From NCBI RefSeq assembly GCF_019711635.1, contig NZ_JAIGNT010000011.1, forward strand, positions 26,503 through 90,502: 64,000 nt of DNA, read 5' to 3'. The stretch's first letter is position 1, and each line of letters begins with the position of its first letter. The notes under the pieces are model-generated. The model was not told where the DNA came from and did not search any database. It worked only from the letters and a program-made list of their open reading frames with translations. Positions 27,439 to 36,744 of the stretch are shown one piece after another. The position numbers and the translations under genes are program-made. The stretch comes from Qipengyuania huizhouensis (lineage in GTDB: Bacteria; Pseudomonadota; Alphaproteobacteria; Sphingomonadales; Sphingomonadaceae).

Positions 27439-30249
27439 TCAATCTACTGTCAGTCCGTGCCGCGCATATTGCGCTTCGATTTCCGGTGCTATGCGAAGGG
27501 CGATAGCTATATCCTCGCGGCCTGCCTTATCACCCTGCTGGAGCCGGATGATACCGCGCAGGTAATGCGAGGCTGCAAGGCCGGGATTGAGTTCCAGGGC
27601 ACTGTTCAGATCGGCCAGCGCTTCCGCAAGGTTACCCATGCGATAATGCACCATTGCCCGGCTATCGAGCATCGGTGCGCTGTTCGAAGCGCGTTCGATG
27701 GCGCGGGTGCAGATCTCCAGAGCACCGTCGAGGCCGGTATCGAATAGCCCCCGATACCAGCAATCGCTGTTGAGAGCTGTTTCGTTCTGGGGCTTTGCAG
27801 CGACCTCTTCCGCCATGATGGCCAAGCCGCCCGCTACATCACCCGACAGCCCTGTCACAGTGGCATATGTACCCGCGAAATAAGCGCTTTCCTCGTCAGA
27901 AACCGGAAGACTTTCAAGCAATTCAAGGGCTTCCTCTGCCCTTCCCGCGTAGCCCAACCGCTCGCCAAGCGTCAGTGCAATATCGTTGTCGGGTTCGAGG
28001 TCATAAGCCCGTTTAAGGTCGGCGAGGGATGCCTCGATACGTCCGAGCGAATACAGGACGTTCGAACGCCACTGAAGGACCCATGCGGACGTGTCTTTTT
28101 CGACCAGCACGTCGAGGTCGGCCAGAGTGTCTTCGAAACGATAGATATCGTGGAGAAAAGCTGCGCGTTCGCGCAGCGGACCGTAATCGTCGTCCTCGGC
28201 AAAATCGATCGCCGCAGCGAAGCCTTCGAGGATCGGCATGCTGCGCTGATCCAGATCCCCGCGATCGAGTTGCCACCGCCAGACCATATTTTCAGGAGCG
28301 AGAAGTTTGGTTTCCTGGCTGGCAAAGCGACGCACTACGCGTTTCACCTCAGGAAGCTGATCGGGTGCGATTTCGCCGAGCCGTTGAACCACTTCGACCT
28401 TGCCCGAGAACCGGTTTCCGTCGAGCAGGTTGGCGGCAATCACACGCGTATTTGCGTAAGTCGCATCGAGCTTGTCCGGGCCTTCGAAGACGAAATCTTC
28501 CATCCCGTTCGGAAGAATCATTTCCCCGACGATCTGATTCCGAACCGGTCCTGCGGTCATCACGGGAATGTCGCGCCATTCGGGTTTTGCTCGACTTGTG
28601 TCGAATGCGGCGTCGGGCTTCATGTCCGGTTCGAGCACCAATCGCCCCTCCTTCCATTCGAAGTCGGATGACGTAACGCCGGCAACGTGGAGAGTTCCGA
28701 ATGCCAGCTCCTCGTCATATTCGATGCTGACCGAGCTTACCGCCCCGCCCCCCTGACTTTCGGCGAAGCTCTTACCAATCTGGCGCAGCGTCTCGTCCTC
28801 GCCTTCGTCAACAAGCTTGCGGAAATCCGCACCTTGCGGACCGTAAAATTTGATCTCCAACGTGAACAGCGCCGGAAGGTCGATCCCAGCCGTGTAATCA
28901 GTAACAACGTTCATCACCAAATTGGGCGACGACTGCTCGCGTTGCGATATTTCCACAAGATCGGAACCTCCTGCACTCAGCGGCAGGGCATATTGGAAGG
29001 GCGGTACCCAACCGATATTTGCGATCCTCGTGGCAGTACTGGTACCGTCCAGCCAGTAGCTTTCTCCATCGATTTGCGCGCGCACTATCATATGATCGAA
29101 ATTGCCCGGTAATGGCAGCAATTCGGGGATGGCGTCCCCTCCGCGGGTCTGCACCAGAACCGTTTGCGATTCGATGCCCATCTCTTTGAGCAATGCGTGC
29201 AAAAGCACCGACTTGGCTTTACAATCCCCATAGCGTTTCGCCCAGGTTTCTTCGGCAACCTGGGGCAGGTAATTGCCGCCGTCGAGGCCATTGAGGAGAT
29301 AGCTCACCTCATCCTGTACCAGCTGCGTTGCAAACGCGGCCCGCTGTAACGGATCGTCAGTCTTGGCCATTATCGCACGGGCTTGGGCTGCAACGTCACC
29401 GTCGGAAGCAATTTCGGCTGCCTCATTGAAATGCGGAGCCATAGTGCGCGAGAGTTCCTGCCAGTCGGCATAGGTACCCACTCGCAGCACGGGATTACGG
29501 CGAAACCGCCACGGCGCATCATTCGGCATGTCGGGCAGTTCGGCGAGCGGAAGCTCAACCTCGAGCTTTCTCACTCCACCTTCGGTTATGGGCGCGCTCA
29601 AGCCAGCATGGTCTTCCACACGCCAGAAGACGTCCTCATCCTCCGGCCAGCTGACGATTGCACGGGCGAAGCCTACCTGCCATGGCTTGCTGCCGAGGAA
29701 CTGCAATACCTGCATTTCGTCACCCAAGGCCTGGTCGGCAATCGTCACAGAATGGGCCACGCGCAGCACATCTCCGACCTGAAGGCCCGGAACTGCCAGC
29801 GTTGCGGTCAACCGGCCGTCGAGCAAGCGCTGCTCGAGACCCTGTTCACGGCGCAGGACATCGAACTGCGCGCCCTCTTCGATCAGATCGATACTCTCGC
29901 CGCCGCGCAATATTTCCACACGGTGGATCGTCAAATCGCCTTTGTCGGGGAGCCAGGTGAGAGAGATCGTGCCCTGCTCCATCAAAGCCTGCGGATTGTC
30001 GATACGCCTGGCGCTATCGACATAGCTCGTGACTACACCGTCTTCGAGCCAGTGCTGCCAATCTGCAATCAATTGAGCTGGCCCGCTCTCGAACTGCGCG
30101 GTTTCAAGGTCCGCTTGCTCGATCCAGGCAGGCGTTTCGTCATACAGAACAACCTCGCCGGCGAGCGACGGATTTGCCAAACAGAGGGCAAGCGCGGCGC
30201 CGGAAAAGAGTGGCAGGCGCAGTGCGGCGAAGATCGTTTTGTCGTTCAT
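27439..30249 (-). CDS. DUF3857/transglutaminase-like protein with TPR tail
   Basis: 936 residues from the ATG at 30249. A signal peptide (ends near NPSLAG) is followed by a DUF3857 beta-sandwich (about 40-270), a transglutaminase-like core with Cys343 in YGDCKAKS, His in NFDHMIV and Asp in WLDGTS, a second beta domain, and C-terminal TPR repeats (ASLADLKRAYDLEPDN, EALADLNSALELNPG) from about 740. The catalytic triad is intact, so a periplasmic peptide-bond or isopeptide activity is possible; no substrate is known. Transcribed alone. Confidence 0.92.
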   Translation of the reverse strand: MNDKTIFAALRLPLFSGAALALCLANPSLAGEVVLYDETPAWIEQADLETAQFESGPAQLIADWQHWLEDGVVTSYVDSARRIDNPQALMEQGTISLTWLPDKGDLTIHRVEILRGGESIDLIEEGAQFDVLRREQGLEQRLLDGRLTATLAVPGLQVGDVLRVAHSVTIADQALGDEMQVLQFLGSKPWQVGFARAIVSWPEDEDVFWRVEDHAGLSAPITEGGVRKLEVELPLAELPDMPNDAPWRFRRNPVLRVGTYADWQELSRTMAPHFNEAAEIASDGDVAAQARAIMAKTDDPLQRAAFATQLVQDEVSYLLNGLDGGNYLPQVAEETWAKRYGDCKAKSVLLHALLKEMGIESQTVLVQTRGGDAIPELLPLPGNFDHMIVRAQIDGESYWLDGTSTATRIANIGWVPPFQYALPLSAGGSDLVEISQREQSSPNLVMNVVTDYTAGIDLPALFTLEIKFYGPQGADFRKLVDEGEDETLRQIGKSFAESQGGGAVSSVSIEYDEELAFGTLHVAGVTSSDFEWKEGRLVLEPDMKPDAAFDTSRAKPEWRDIPVMTAGPVRNQIVGEMILPNGMEDFVFEGPDKLDATYANTRVIAANLLDGNRFSGKVEVVQRLGEIAPDQLPEVKRVVRRFASQETKLLAPENMVWRWQLDRGDLDQRSMPILEGFAAAIDFAEDDDYGPLRERAAFLHDIYRFEDTLADLDVLVEKDTSAWVLQWRSNVLYSLGRIEASLADLKRAYDLEPDNDIALTLGERLGYAGRAEEALELLESLPVSDEESAYFAGTYATVTGLSGDVAGGLAIMAEEVAAKPQNETALNSDCWYRGLFDTGLDGALEICTRAIERASNSAPMLDSRAMVHYRMGNLAEALADLNSALELNPGLAASHYLRGIIRLQQGDKAGREDIAIALRIAPEIEAQYARHGLTVD

Positions 30250-30352
30250 GCAGCACAACTTACCGACATTGCCATAGTACGCAATCCAACTTCGACGAAC
30301 TGTTAAAGGCAGCGCAGGTCACGTTTTTCAGCACTGGTCTTCGGCCTCAGCC

Positions 30353-30381
30353 TTGCCAGCTTGCCCGTGCATCTTTAGCGG
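30353..30381 (+). promoter_or_regulatory. candidate purB promoter
   Basis: TTGCCA, 17-bp spacer, TAGCGG followed by GGCGCGG; predicted start near 30388, giving a leader of about 30 nt with CGGAG before the purB ATG. Confidence 0.5.
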
Positions 30382-30417
30382 GGCGCGGCACATTCCCGCC
30401 ATTCACGGAGTCGACCC

Positions 30418-31728
30418 ATGGTCCCCCGCTACGCCCGCCCAGAGATGACCGCAATCTGGGAGCCGGAGTCGAAATATCGGATCTGGTTCGAAATCGAAGC
30501 GCATGCGACCGAGAAGCTCGGCGAGCTTGGCGTGGTGCCGAAGAGTGCTGCCAAAGCGCTTTGGGACTGGTGGGCCACGGATCCGAAGATCGACGTGGAA
30601 GCCATCGATGCGATCGAGGCCGTGACCAAGCATGACGTGATCGCATTCCTGACTTGGGTGGCAGAAAACGTCGGCGATGAAGCGCGCTTCATGCACCAGG
30701 GCATGACCAGTTCGGATGTCCTCGATACCACCTTGGCTGTGCAACTCGTCCGTGGGACCGACTTGCTGCTGGAAGACATGGACGCTCTGCTCGAAGCCAT
30801 CGAGCGCCGAGCGAAGGAACACAAATACACCCCGACCATCGGACGCAGCCATGGCATCCATGCAGAACCGGTAACCTTCGGCCTCAAGCTCGCACAGGCC
30901 TATGCCGAGTTCGATCGCTGTAAATCGCGCCTTCTCGCTGCGCGCGAGGAAATCGCCACATGTGCCATTTCGGGTGCGGTTGGTACCTTCGCGAATATCG
31001 ATCCGAGCGTGGAAGAATACGTCGCCGAGAAATTGGGCCTCAAGCCCGAGCCAGTCTCGACCCAGGTTATTCCGCGGGACCGGCACGCGATGTATTTCGC
31101 GACACTCGCTGTGATCGCCGGTTCGATCGAACGGGTCGCGGTTGAAGTCCGCCACTTGCAGCGTACCGAAGTGCTCGAAGCCGAAGAGTTTTTCTCCAAG
31201 GGGCAGAAGGGGTCGAGCGCGATGCCGCACAAGCGCAACCCGATTCTGACCGAAAACCTGACCGGTCAGGCACGCATGATCCGCGCCTATGCACTGCCCG
31301 CGCTCGAAAACGTCGCGCTGTGGCATGAACGCGATATTTCGCATTCCTCGGTCGAGCGTTTCATCGGCCCGGATGCCACGATAACGCTGGATTTCGCCCT
31401 TGCGCGTCTGACCGGCGTAATCGACAAGCTGCTGGTCTACCCGGAGCGCATGCAGGCCAATATGGACCGCATGGGCGGCCTGATCCATTCGCAGCGCGTC
31501 TTGCTCGCCCTCACCCAGAACGGCGTGAGCCGCGAGGATGCCTATCGCCTGGTTCAGCGCAACGCGATGAAGGTCTGGGAATCGGACGGGAGGCTGATGT
31601 TGCTCGATCTGCTCAAGCAGGACGATGAAGTGACCGCTGCTCTGACGAACGAGCAACTCGAGGAGAGGTTCGACCTCGAATACCATTTCAGGCAGGTCGA
31701 CACCATTTTCGACCGCGTGTTCCGCTAG
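30418..31728 (+). CDS. purB: adenylosuccinate lyase
   Basis: 436 residues. It cleaves SAICAR and adenylosuccinate, releasing fumarate, in purine synthesis. The fumarase/aspartase signature GSSAMPHKRNP is at about 265-275 (the Ser on this loop is the catalytic base); the general-acid His region is GRSHGIHAEP, and TSSDVLDT is the substrate loop. It begins a co-directional run with a LapA-like gene, pyrF and trpF, so purine and pyrimidine synthesis genes may be co-expressed. Confidence 0.98.
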   Translation: MVPRYARPEMTAIWEPESKYRIWFEIEAHATEKLGELGVVPKSAAKALWDWWATDPKIDVEAIDAIEAVTKHDVIAFLTWVAENVGDEARFMHQGMTSSDVLDTTLAVQLVRGTDLLLEDMDALLEAIERRAKEHKYTPTIGRSHGIHAEPVTFGLKLAQAYAEFDRCKSRLLAAREEIATCAISGAVGTFANIDPSVEEYVAEKLGLKPEPVSTQVIPRDRHAMYFATLAVIAGSIERVAVEVRHLQRTEVLEAEEFFSKGQKGSSAMPHKRNPILTENLTGQARMIRAYALPALENVALWHERDISHSSVERFIGPDATITLDFALARLTGVIDKLLVYPERMQANMDRMGGLIHSQRVLLALTQNGVSREDAYRLVQRNAMKVWESDGRLMLLDLLKQDDEVTAALTNEQLEERFDLEYHFRQVDTIFDRVFR

Positions 31729-31787
31729 ACGCGGCGAGTTTCAGGGCTTAGCATCTCGTTCAAACGATAGAGGGGAGCTGCGTTTCC

Positions 31788-32150
31788 ATGCAAATTGTCC
31801 GAACCATACTCTGGATCCTGCTGCTGGTAGGTGTGCTCGCATTTTCCTTTGGCAACTGGGATCGTCAGATCGATGTACGCATCTGGCCGGGCATTGTCTG
31901 GGATACGCGCGTTCCTGCCCTAGTGATCGTGTCCTTCCTTCTCGGACTGGTTCCGATGTGGTTGTATCATCGCGGCGTGCGCTGGCGCCTCAGCCGCCGG
32001 ATTTCAGGGCTGGAAACGGCGACGGCATCGATGGCGGCACCCAAAGCCGACCCTACTCCGCCGGCGCCCGTCCGCCCGGAACCGGTGCACAAGGAAACAC
32101 CGGCAGAGCCCGACAATCCCGTTGAGCCGGAACCCACCACCAAGCCATGA
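31788..32150 (+). CDS. LapA-domain small membrane protein
   Basis: 120 residues. Two membrane helices (about 5-22 and 42-62, with WDTRVPALVIVSFLLGLVP) flank a short loop, as in LapA/YciS-type proteins, followed by a Pro/Glu-rich cytosolic tail rather than the usual coiled coil. In E. coli, LapA works with LapB in the LPS-assembly quality-control complex; whether this distant relative does is unknown. GGGGAG precedes the ATG; its stop overlaps pyrF (ATGA). In many bacteria a lapA-like gene adjoins pyrF. Confidence 0.8.
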   Translation: MQIVRTILWILLLVGVLAFSFGNWDRQIDVRIWPGIVWDTRVPALVIVSFLLGLVPMWLYHRGVRWRLSRRISGLETATASMAAPKADPTPPAPVRPEPVHKETPAEPDNPVEPEPTTKP

Positions 32151-32821
32151 GCAATCCGATCTTCCTCGCGCTGGACGTGCCGCGTTTGCGCGATGCCGTG
32201 GCTCTGGCGGAAAACGCCAAGGCACATATTGGCGGGGTGAAGCTGGGTCTCGAGTTCTTCAACGCCCATGGTGCGCATGGCGTGCACATGCTTGCACAAC
32301 TCGGACTGCCGATATTTCTCGACCTCAAACTCCACGATATTCCCAATACGGTCGCGGGCGCGATGCAGGCCATTCATGTGCTGGAACCCGCCATCGTCAC
32401 AGTCCATGCCTGCGGCGGTCGCGCCATGATGGAAGACGCGAAGGCAGCGGCTGGGGAGAATACGAAAGTCGTGGCCGTCACGATGCTGACCAGTCTCGAC
32501 GAGCGCGACATCCAGCAGATGGGAATATCGGATTCTCCTTCCGATCATGTCCTGCGCCTGGCTGAACTGGCGCATCGCGCCGGTCTCGACGGCGCGGTAT
32601 GTTCGGGCCACGAAATCAAGTCGGTCCACAACCAGTGGAAGGACGGCTTCTTCGTCGTGCCCGGCCTTCGTCCGGAGGGCGGTGCATCGGGCGATCAGAA
32701 GCGAGTGGTCACCCCTCGCCAGGCCCGAGACGATGGGGCAAGCGTGCTGGTAATCGGACGCCCGATTAGCCGTGCGGAAGACCCCGCAGAAGCAGCGCGC
32801 GCGATCGAAGCGACGCTCTAA
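32147..32821 (+). CDS. pyrF: orotidine 5'-phosphate decarboxylase
   Basis: 224 residues. Last step of UMP synthesis. The catalytic Asp-Lys array is FLDLKLHDIPNTV (Asp59, Lys61, Asp64); the phosphate-binding end is VIGRPISRAEDP. Length and motifs fit the bacterial group-1 enzyme. Co-translated with the LapA-like gene; trpF follows after 9 bp. Confidence 0.97.
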   Translation: MSNPIFLALDVPRLRDAVALAENAKAHIGGVKLGLEFFNAHGAHGVHMLAQLGLPIFLDLKLHDIPNTVAGAMQAIHVLEPAIVTVHACGGRAMMEDAKAAAGENTKVVAVTMLTSLDERDIQQMGISDSPSDHVLRLAELAHRAGLDGAVCSGHEIKSVHNQWKDGFFVVPGLRPEGGASGDQKRVVTPRQARDDGASVLVIGRPISRAEDPAEAARAIEATL

Positions 32822-32830
32822 AGCGGATCA

Positions 32831-33472
32831 ATGTCTGCCCTTATCAAGATTTGCGGCATCTCGAGTGTGGATGCGCTGGACGCTGCGATCGAAGCCCGCG
32901 CAGATTATTTCGGGATGGTGTTCTTTCCGCCCTCGCCGCGTCATGTCGATCATCATGCAGCCAGCGCGCTTGCGATGCGCGCCGGAGCGAGGATCGGGAG
33001 GGTAGGCCTGTTTGTCGATGCGGGCGATAATCTGATCGCCGAGGGCGTACAGGCAGGGCGCCTCGATGCCATCCAACTCCACGGAGAAGAAACACCTGCG
33101 CGTGTCGCCCTGATCAAGGAACGGTTCCGTCTCCCTGTCTGGAAAGCGATACCTATTGCATCGGGAAAAGATATCGAGGCTGCCGCCGCCTTCGAAGATG
33201 TTGCGGATTTTCTGTTGTTTGATGCAAAAACGCCCAAAGGCGCAGCCCTGCCAGGGGGTATGGGCTTACGGTTCGACTGGAGCCTCCTGAATAGCTGGCG
33301 TGGGCGTTCAAGCTGGGGGTTGGCCGGTGGCCTTTCGCCTCTGAATGTCGCGAGCGCGATTGCCGAGACATCTGCACCGCTGGTCGATACCTCCAGCGGA
33401 GTGGAGAGCGCCTCGGGCGTCAAGGCCCCCCAGCGCATCCGCGCCTTCTGCGAAGCCGCGCGCAAAGCTTGA
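32831..33472 (+). CDS. trpF: phosphoribosylanthranilate isomerase
   Basis: 213 residues, TIM barrel. It converts N-(5-phosphoribosyl)anthranilate to CdRP in tryptophan synthesis. The catalytic Cys is in IKICGISSVD and the general acid Asp in VDTSSGVES near the C-terminus; LFDAKTPKGAALPGGMGLRFDW and GLAGGLSPLNV are family motifs. In many alphaproteobacteria trpF precedes trpB; here trpBA are not adjacent, and an rpsD promoter follows. Confidence 0.96.
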   Translation: MSALIKICGISSVDALDAAIEARADYFGMVFFPPSPRHVDHHAASALAMRAGARIGRVGLFVDAGDNLIAEGVQAGRLDAIQLHGEETPARVALIKERFRLPVWKAIPIASGKDIEAAAAFEDVADFLLFDAKTPKGAALPGGMGLRFDWSLLNSWRGRSSWGLAGGLSPLNVASAIAETSAPLVDTSSGVESASGVKAPQRIRAFCEAARKA

Positions 33473-33496
33473 CGCAATGCACAATCCTGCTATGCG
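33469..33496 (+). promoter_or_regulatory. candidate rpsD promoter
   Basis: TTGACG, 16-bp spacer, TATGCG followed by CGCGCC. The -35 overlaps the trpF stop codon. It predicts a leader of about 145 nt. Confidence 0.6.
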
Positions 33497-33645
33497 CGCG
33501 CCTTCGCTGATTGGCCCCGCACCCCGGTGAAGCGGTGGCCGCGTCCTAGCTCATGAGCTTGGGCGGTGCGATGCCGGGTTAGATGGCCGCCCCTGATTTC
33601 ATAGTGGAGTTAGGGGGACGGCTCTGCAGATTGAAGGAAAGACTT
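33497..33645 (+). promoter_or_regulatory. structured leader of rpsD
   Basis: About 145 nt of non-coding leader with a perfect 12-bp palindrome AGCTCATGAGCT, a GGGCGG/CCGCCC stem around a 19-nt loop, and GAAGGAAA at the ribosome site. S4 represses its own operon in other bacteria by binding mRNA structure; a similar role is possible but not shown by sequence. Confidence 0.35.
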
Positions 33646-34260
33646 ATGTCGAAGCGCAAGAGCGCCAAGTACAAACTCGACCGCCGGATGGGTGAAAACA
33701 TCTGGGGTCGCCCGAATTCTCCGTTCAACAAGCGTCCCTACGGTCCCGGCCAGCACGGCCAGCGCCGCAAGGGCAAGATGAGCGACTTCGGCCTGCAGCT
33801 GCGTGCCAAGCAGAAGCTCAAGGGCTATTACGGCGACGTAACCGAAAAGCAGTTCAAGCGCACCTACCAGGAAGCATCGCGCATGAAAGGCGATACCGGC
33901 CAGAACCTGATCGGCCTGCTCGAACAGCGTCTCGACATGGTCGTCTATCGCGCCAAGTTTGCTCCGACCATTTTCGCGGCCCGCCAGTTGGTTAGCCACG
34001 GGCATATCTTCCTGAACGGCGTGAAGACCAACATCGCCTCGGCCCGCGTGCGCGTTGGCGACGTTGTCAGCCTCGGCAGCAAGGCCAAGGACATGGCGCT
34101 CGTCATCGAAGCCCAGAGCCTGCCCGAGCGCGAGATTCCCGACTATGTCGTACCCGACGGCACCGACAAGGTGACTTATACTCGCGTGCCGAAGCTCGAC
34201 GAAGTGCCCTACCCGGTCACCATGGAACCGAACCTCGTTGTCGAGTTCTATTCGCGCTAA
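33646..34260 (+). CDS. rpsD: 30S ribosomal protein S4
   Basis: 204 residues from the ATG at 33646 ([20 protein letters not shown]), preceded by GAAGGAAA; a longer frame from 33583 lacks homology. S4 nucleates 16S 5'-domain folding. The S4 RNA-binding domain is visible as [20 protein letters not shown] and [15 protein letters not shown]. Codon use is strongly biased. It is monocistronic here rather than in the alpha operon, as usual in alphaproteobacteria. Confidence 0.98.
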   Translation: MSKRKSAKYKLDRRMGENIWGRPNSPFNKRPYGPGQHGQRRKGKMSDFGLQLRAKQKLKGYYGDVTEKQFKRTYQEASRMKGDTGQNLIGLLEQRLDMVVYRAKFAPTIFAARQLVSHGHIFLNGVKTNIASARVRVGDVVSLGSKAKDMALVIEAQSLPEREIPDYVVPDGTDKVTYTRVPKLDEVPYPVTMEPNLVVEFYSR

Positions 34261-34282
34261 AATTTGCAGCAGTGCAAACGGC

Positions 34283-34312
34283 AAAGGGCGGTCCTGCGGG
34301 GCCGCCCTTTTC
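34283..34312 (+). terminator. intrinsic terminator after rpsD
   Basis: Stem AAAGGGCGGTCC/GGGCCGCCCTTT with a TGCG loop followed by TTTTCG. The core is the same sequence as the rplS terminator. Confidence 0.88.
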
Positions 34313-34394
34313 GTTTATGCATATGCCAACGGTTCGTCGTATTTTCAGTCACTTGCCGGAAACCTGCTACGACATGCAGCGTTCAGATGGAACT

Positions 34395-34565
34395 ATGACC
34401 CAATATCGTTTCGTGACCCGCAATCGAGCGGGGAAATGGTACGCTACACTCGCCGAAGCACAGCAACAGGCCAACCGTATCGGAGCCGGTTTCACCGACG
34501 CTCTGGGACGGTTCATCGCCTATCGCGGGACCATTCTGGAAATGCGCGAGACGCCCGCGACCTGA
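34395..34565 (+). CDS. small protein of unknown function
   Basis: 56 residues from the ATG at 34395 (MTQYRFVTRNRAGKWYATLA). It looks protein-like: aromatic N-terminal strand, a basic stretch, then AQQQANRIGAGFTDALGRFI. An ATG at 34374 would add seven residues. Codon use fits the neighbours. No family is recognised. It lies alone between the rpsD terminator and a convergent peptidase gene. Confidence 0.55.
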   Translation: MTQYRFVTRNRAGKWYATLAEAQQQANRIGAGFTDALGRFIAYRGTILEMRETPAT

Positions 34566-34571
34566 AGCGCA

Positions 34572-35297
34572 TCAGCGCTGATGCGCTATTTTCAGCGCAT
34601 AGAACACCATGGCCATGATAGCGGCCGTGATGAGCGTACCCCAGACCCAATAAGGCAGAAAAAGCGCCTGGGCGATGTGCTCCGTATCCGACATCTGGAG
34701 CCGACCCTCCATATATCCGCCCCTGCTGAAGAGATAGCCAAAATCCCGGTAGATCGAGATGCAGCCTTGGACGCCCAGGAACTGCACGGCGAAACGGCGG
34801 TGAGGTTCTTTCGCATAGAATGCCAGCAGGAGGCTGGCTCCTCCGAGCAGCGGAAGGACCATCCAGCCGGTCGTCGAGCGAACCCAGATGAGGGTCGAAC
34901 CAAGTAGCGCCGCGCCGAGCAACACCAGCGCAGCCTTTGTTGATCGATGTGTGCGCGAGGCAAGGATCAGGAGACACCCGGCCACGGTAGGCCCAAGGAG
35001 GCCTGCAGCGGCGATCATGGCCTGAGAAATGCGCGATGGATCACCTTCAGCCAAATGAAGTGCGTATCCAGATCCATTCGGGAAAATGACAAGCCGCTCG
35101 AATTCGTGGCCGAAGGCCATTGCGGCGAGGCCATGGCCCATTTCGTGAAACCACGTCGCCAAGATACTGAACGGATAGAGCAGGTACCCACCGTAGGGCG
35201 AATGCCAGAGCAAGATCGAGACGAACCCAAGAACGATAAGCAGGGTAATCTCCTGCCTTCCCGCCTGACTGGAATAGGACGGCGGGCGTGTGCTCAT
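34572..35297 (-). CDS. M50-family (site-2-protease-like) membrane metallopeptidase
   Basis: 241 residues with several membrane helices. The zinc motif HEMGH lies at about residue 50 within a hydrophobic segment (ATWFHEMGHGLAAMAFG); FPNGSGYALH follows as in M50B-like proteins. A conserved Asp or Asn late ligand is not certain (SIYRDFGYLF is the best candidate). The family cuts or otherwise acts inside membranes; in this compact subgroup the substrate is unknown. Its ATG overlaps the stop of the SDR remnant (ATGA), in a chain from tgt. Confidence 0.87.
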   Translation of the reverse strand: MSTRPPSYSSQAGRQEITLLIVLGFVSILLWHSPYGGYLLYPFSILATWFHEMGHGLAAMAFGHEFERLVIFPNGSGYALHLAEGDPSRISQAMIAAAGLLGPTVAGCLLILASRTHRSTKAALVLLGAALLGSTLIWVRSTTGWMVLPLLGGASLLLAFYAKEPHRRFAVQFLGVQGCISIYRDFGYLFSRGGYMEGRLQMSDTEHIAQALFLPYWVWGTLITAAIMAMVFYALKIAHQR

Positions 35298-35608
35298 GGC
35301 GCGATTTCCATTCCCGCCCAGCCAAAACAGCGCCCGCCTTGCTCCGGTCCTAAAGATGCGACGACATCAAGTAATTTTTCGGCAGCATAAGCTCGTATGA
35401 AAACTTTGCCTTTCAGTGCATAACGATCAAATGGCCAGCTGAATTCGGTCTCGACGGTGCATGGGTATTGAATGCCCTGCATGTCTGTCAGGTCGAGATC
35501 GTGTCGCGACAGGCGATAGACCTTCGCGTCTTGTTTTTCGTCCTGGGCGGCGAGCGCAGAACCGATCCCGCCGGAAGCCCCGATAATCGCAGCGCGTCTC
35601 CACGCCAT
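35294..35608 (-). CDS. internally shortened SDR-like protein
   Basis: 104 residues. The N-terminus [20 protein letters not shown] is a standard SDR cofactor loop and the C-terminus (TVETEFSWPFDRYALKGKVF, then GRCFGWAGMEIAP) is a standard SDR end, but the roughly 120 residues between them, including the Ser-Tyr-Lys catalytic set, are missing. The frame is intact and both ends are still coupled to neighbours (TGATG with tgt, ATGA with the M50 gene). It could be a decayed gene kept for coupling, or a small folded remnant; enzymatic activity is unlikely. Confidence 0.7.
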   Translation of the reverse strand: MAWRRAAIIGASGGIGSALAAQDEKQDAKVYRLSRHDLDLTDMQGIQYPCTVETEFSWPFDRYALKGKVFIRAYAAEKLLDVVASLGPEQGGRCFGWAGMEIAP

Positions 35609-36744
35609 CAGTTGGAGGTACTTAGATAACTGCCGCGAAAGTCCGCGGCGAAACTGGTGAAGCTCCCGTCTCTAATGGCGTCACGCATCGCCTGCATTAG
35701 CTGCTGGTAGAAAGCGATGTTGTGCTCGGTCATAAGCATGGCGCCGAGGATCTCCTGCGATTTCACGAGATGGTGCAGGTAGGCACGGCTATAGGTGGCG
35801 CAAGTATCGCACCGGCAGCGATTGTCGAGCGGCTCCTGGTCTTCAGCGAAACGGGCATTCCTGAGGTTCAGCGGGCCGTTCCATGTAAATGCCTGACCAT
35901 TTCGACCCGAGCGGCTCGGCAGCACGCAATCGAACATGTCGATGCCGCGCTCCACTGCGCCGACGAGATCGTCAGGCTTGCCCACACCCATAAGATAACG
36001 CGGACTATCCTCGGGGAGTTGACCCGGGGCGAAGTCCAGCGTGGCGAACATCGCCTCCTGCCCCTCGCCAACCGCGAGCCCGCCGATGGCATATCCGTCG
36101 AAGCCCACCTCCATCAGCTTTTCAGCACTGATCTTGCGAAGCTCCTCGTCGAGCGCACCTTGCTGGATACCGAACAGGGTCGAACGCCCGGCATGATCGC
36201 CGCCTGCATCGAATCCATCGCGGCTTCGCCTGGCCCAGCGCATCGACATTTCCATGCTCGCAGCAATCTCGTCTCTTGGGCGGTCGGCACGCGGACATTC
36301 ATCGAAAGCCATCACGATATCGCTGCCGAGCAAACGCTGGATTTCCATGCTCCGTTCGGGCGTGAGCATATGCTTCGAGCCGTCGATATGACTACGGAAT
36401 TCGACGCCCTCTTCAGTCAGCTTTCTGAGATCGGAGAGGCTCATCACCTGATAGCCACCGCTGTCAGTCAGGATTGGACGCTGCCAGTTCATGAACTTGT
36501 GCAGTCCGCCCAGCCTTGCCAAGCGGTCTGCGCCGGGTCGCAGCATCAGGTGATAAGTATTACCGAGAATAATGTCTGCGCCGGTCCTGCGCACAGTCTC
36601 GGGCTTCATAGCCTTCACCGTCGCTGCCGTGCCCACCGGCATGAAGGCTGGAGTGCGAATATCTCCTCGCAACATGCGGATAGTGCCGGAGCGCGCCTTG
36701 CCGTCCCGAGCGTGAATTTCGAAGCCGAAGCGGGGGGGCGTCAT
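35608..36744 (-). CDS. tgt: queuine tRNA-ribosyltransferase
   Basis: 378 residues, TIM barrel. It exchanges G34 for preQ1 in GUN-anticodon tRNAs. Motifs: [42 protein letters not shown] (Asp general base/nucleophile loop), the second Asp in [15 protein letters not shown], and the zinc site [17 protein letters not shown]. It starts right after the DUF481 stop (TAGATG) and its stop overlaps the SDR remnant start. Confidence 0.97.
   Translation of the reverse strand: MTPPRFGFEIHARDGKARSGTIRMLRGDIRTPAFMPVGTAATVKAMKPETVRRTGADIILGNTYHLMLRPGADRLARLGGLHKFMNWQRPILTDSGGYQVMSLSDLRKLTEEGVEFRSHIDGSKHMLTPERSMEIQRLLGSDIVMAFDECPRADRPRDEIAASMEMSMRWARRSRDGFDAGGDHAGRSTLFGIQQGALDEELRKISAEKLMEVGFDGYAIGGLAVGEGQEAMFATLDFAPGQLPEDSPRYLMGVGKPDDLVGAVERGIDMFDCVLPSRSGRNGQAFTWNGPLNLRNARFAEDQEPLDNRCRCDTCATYSRAYLHHLVKSQEILGAMLMTEHNIAFYQQLMQAMRDAIRDGSFTSFAADFRGSYLSTSN

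Noticed and set aside
33583..33645. N-terminal extension of rpsD from 33583
   Set aside because: Not protein-like, no ribosome site, and the canonical S4 start with GAAGGAAA is at 33646.
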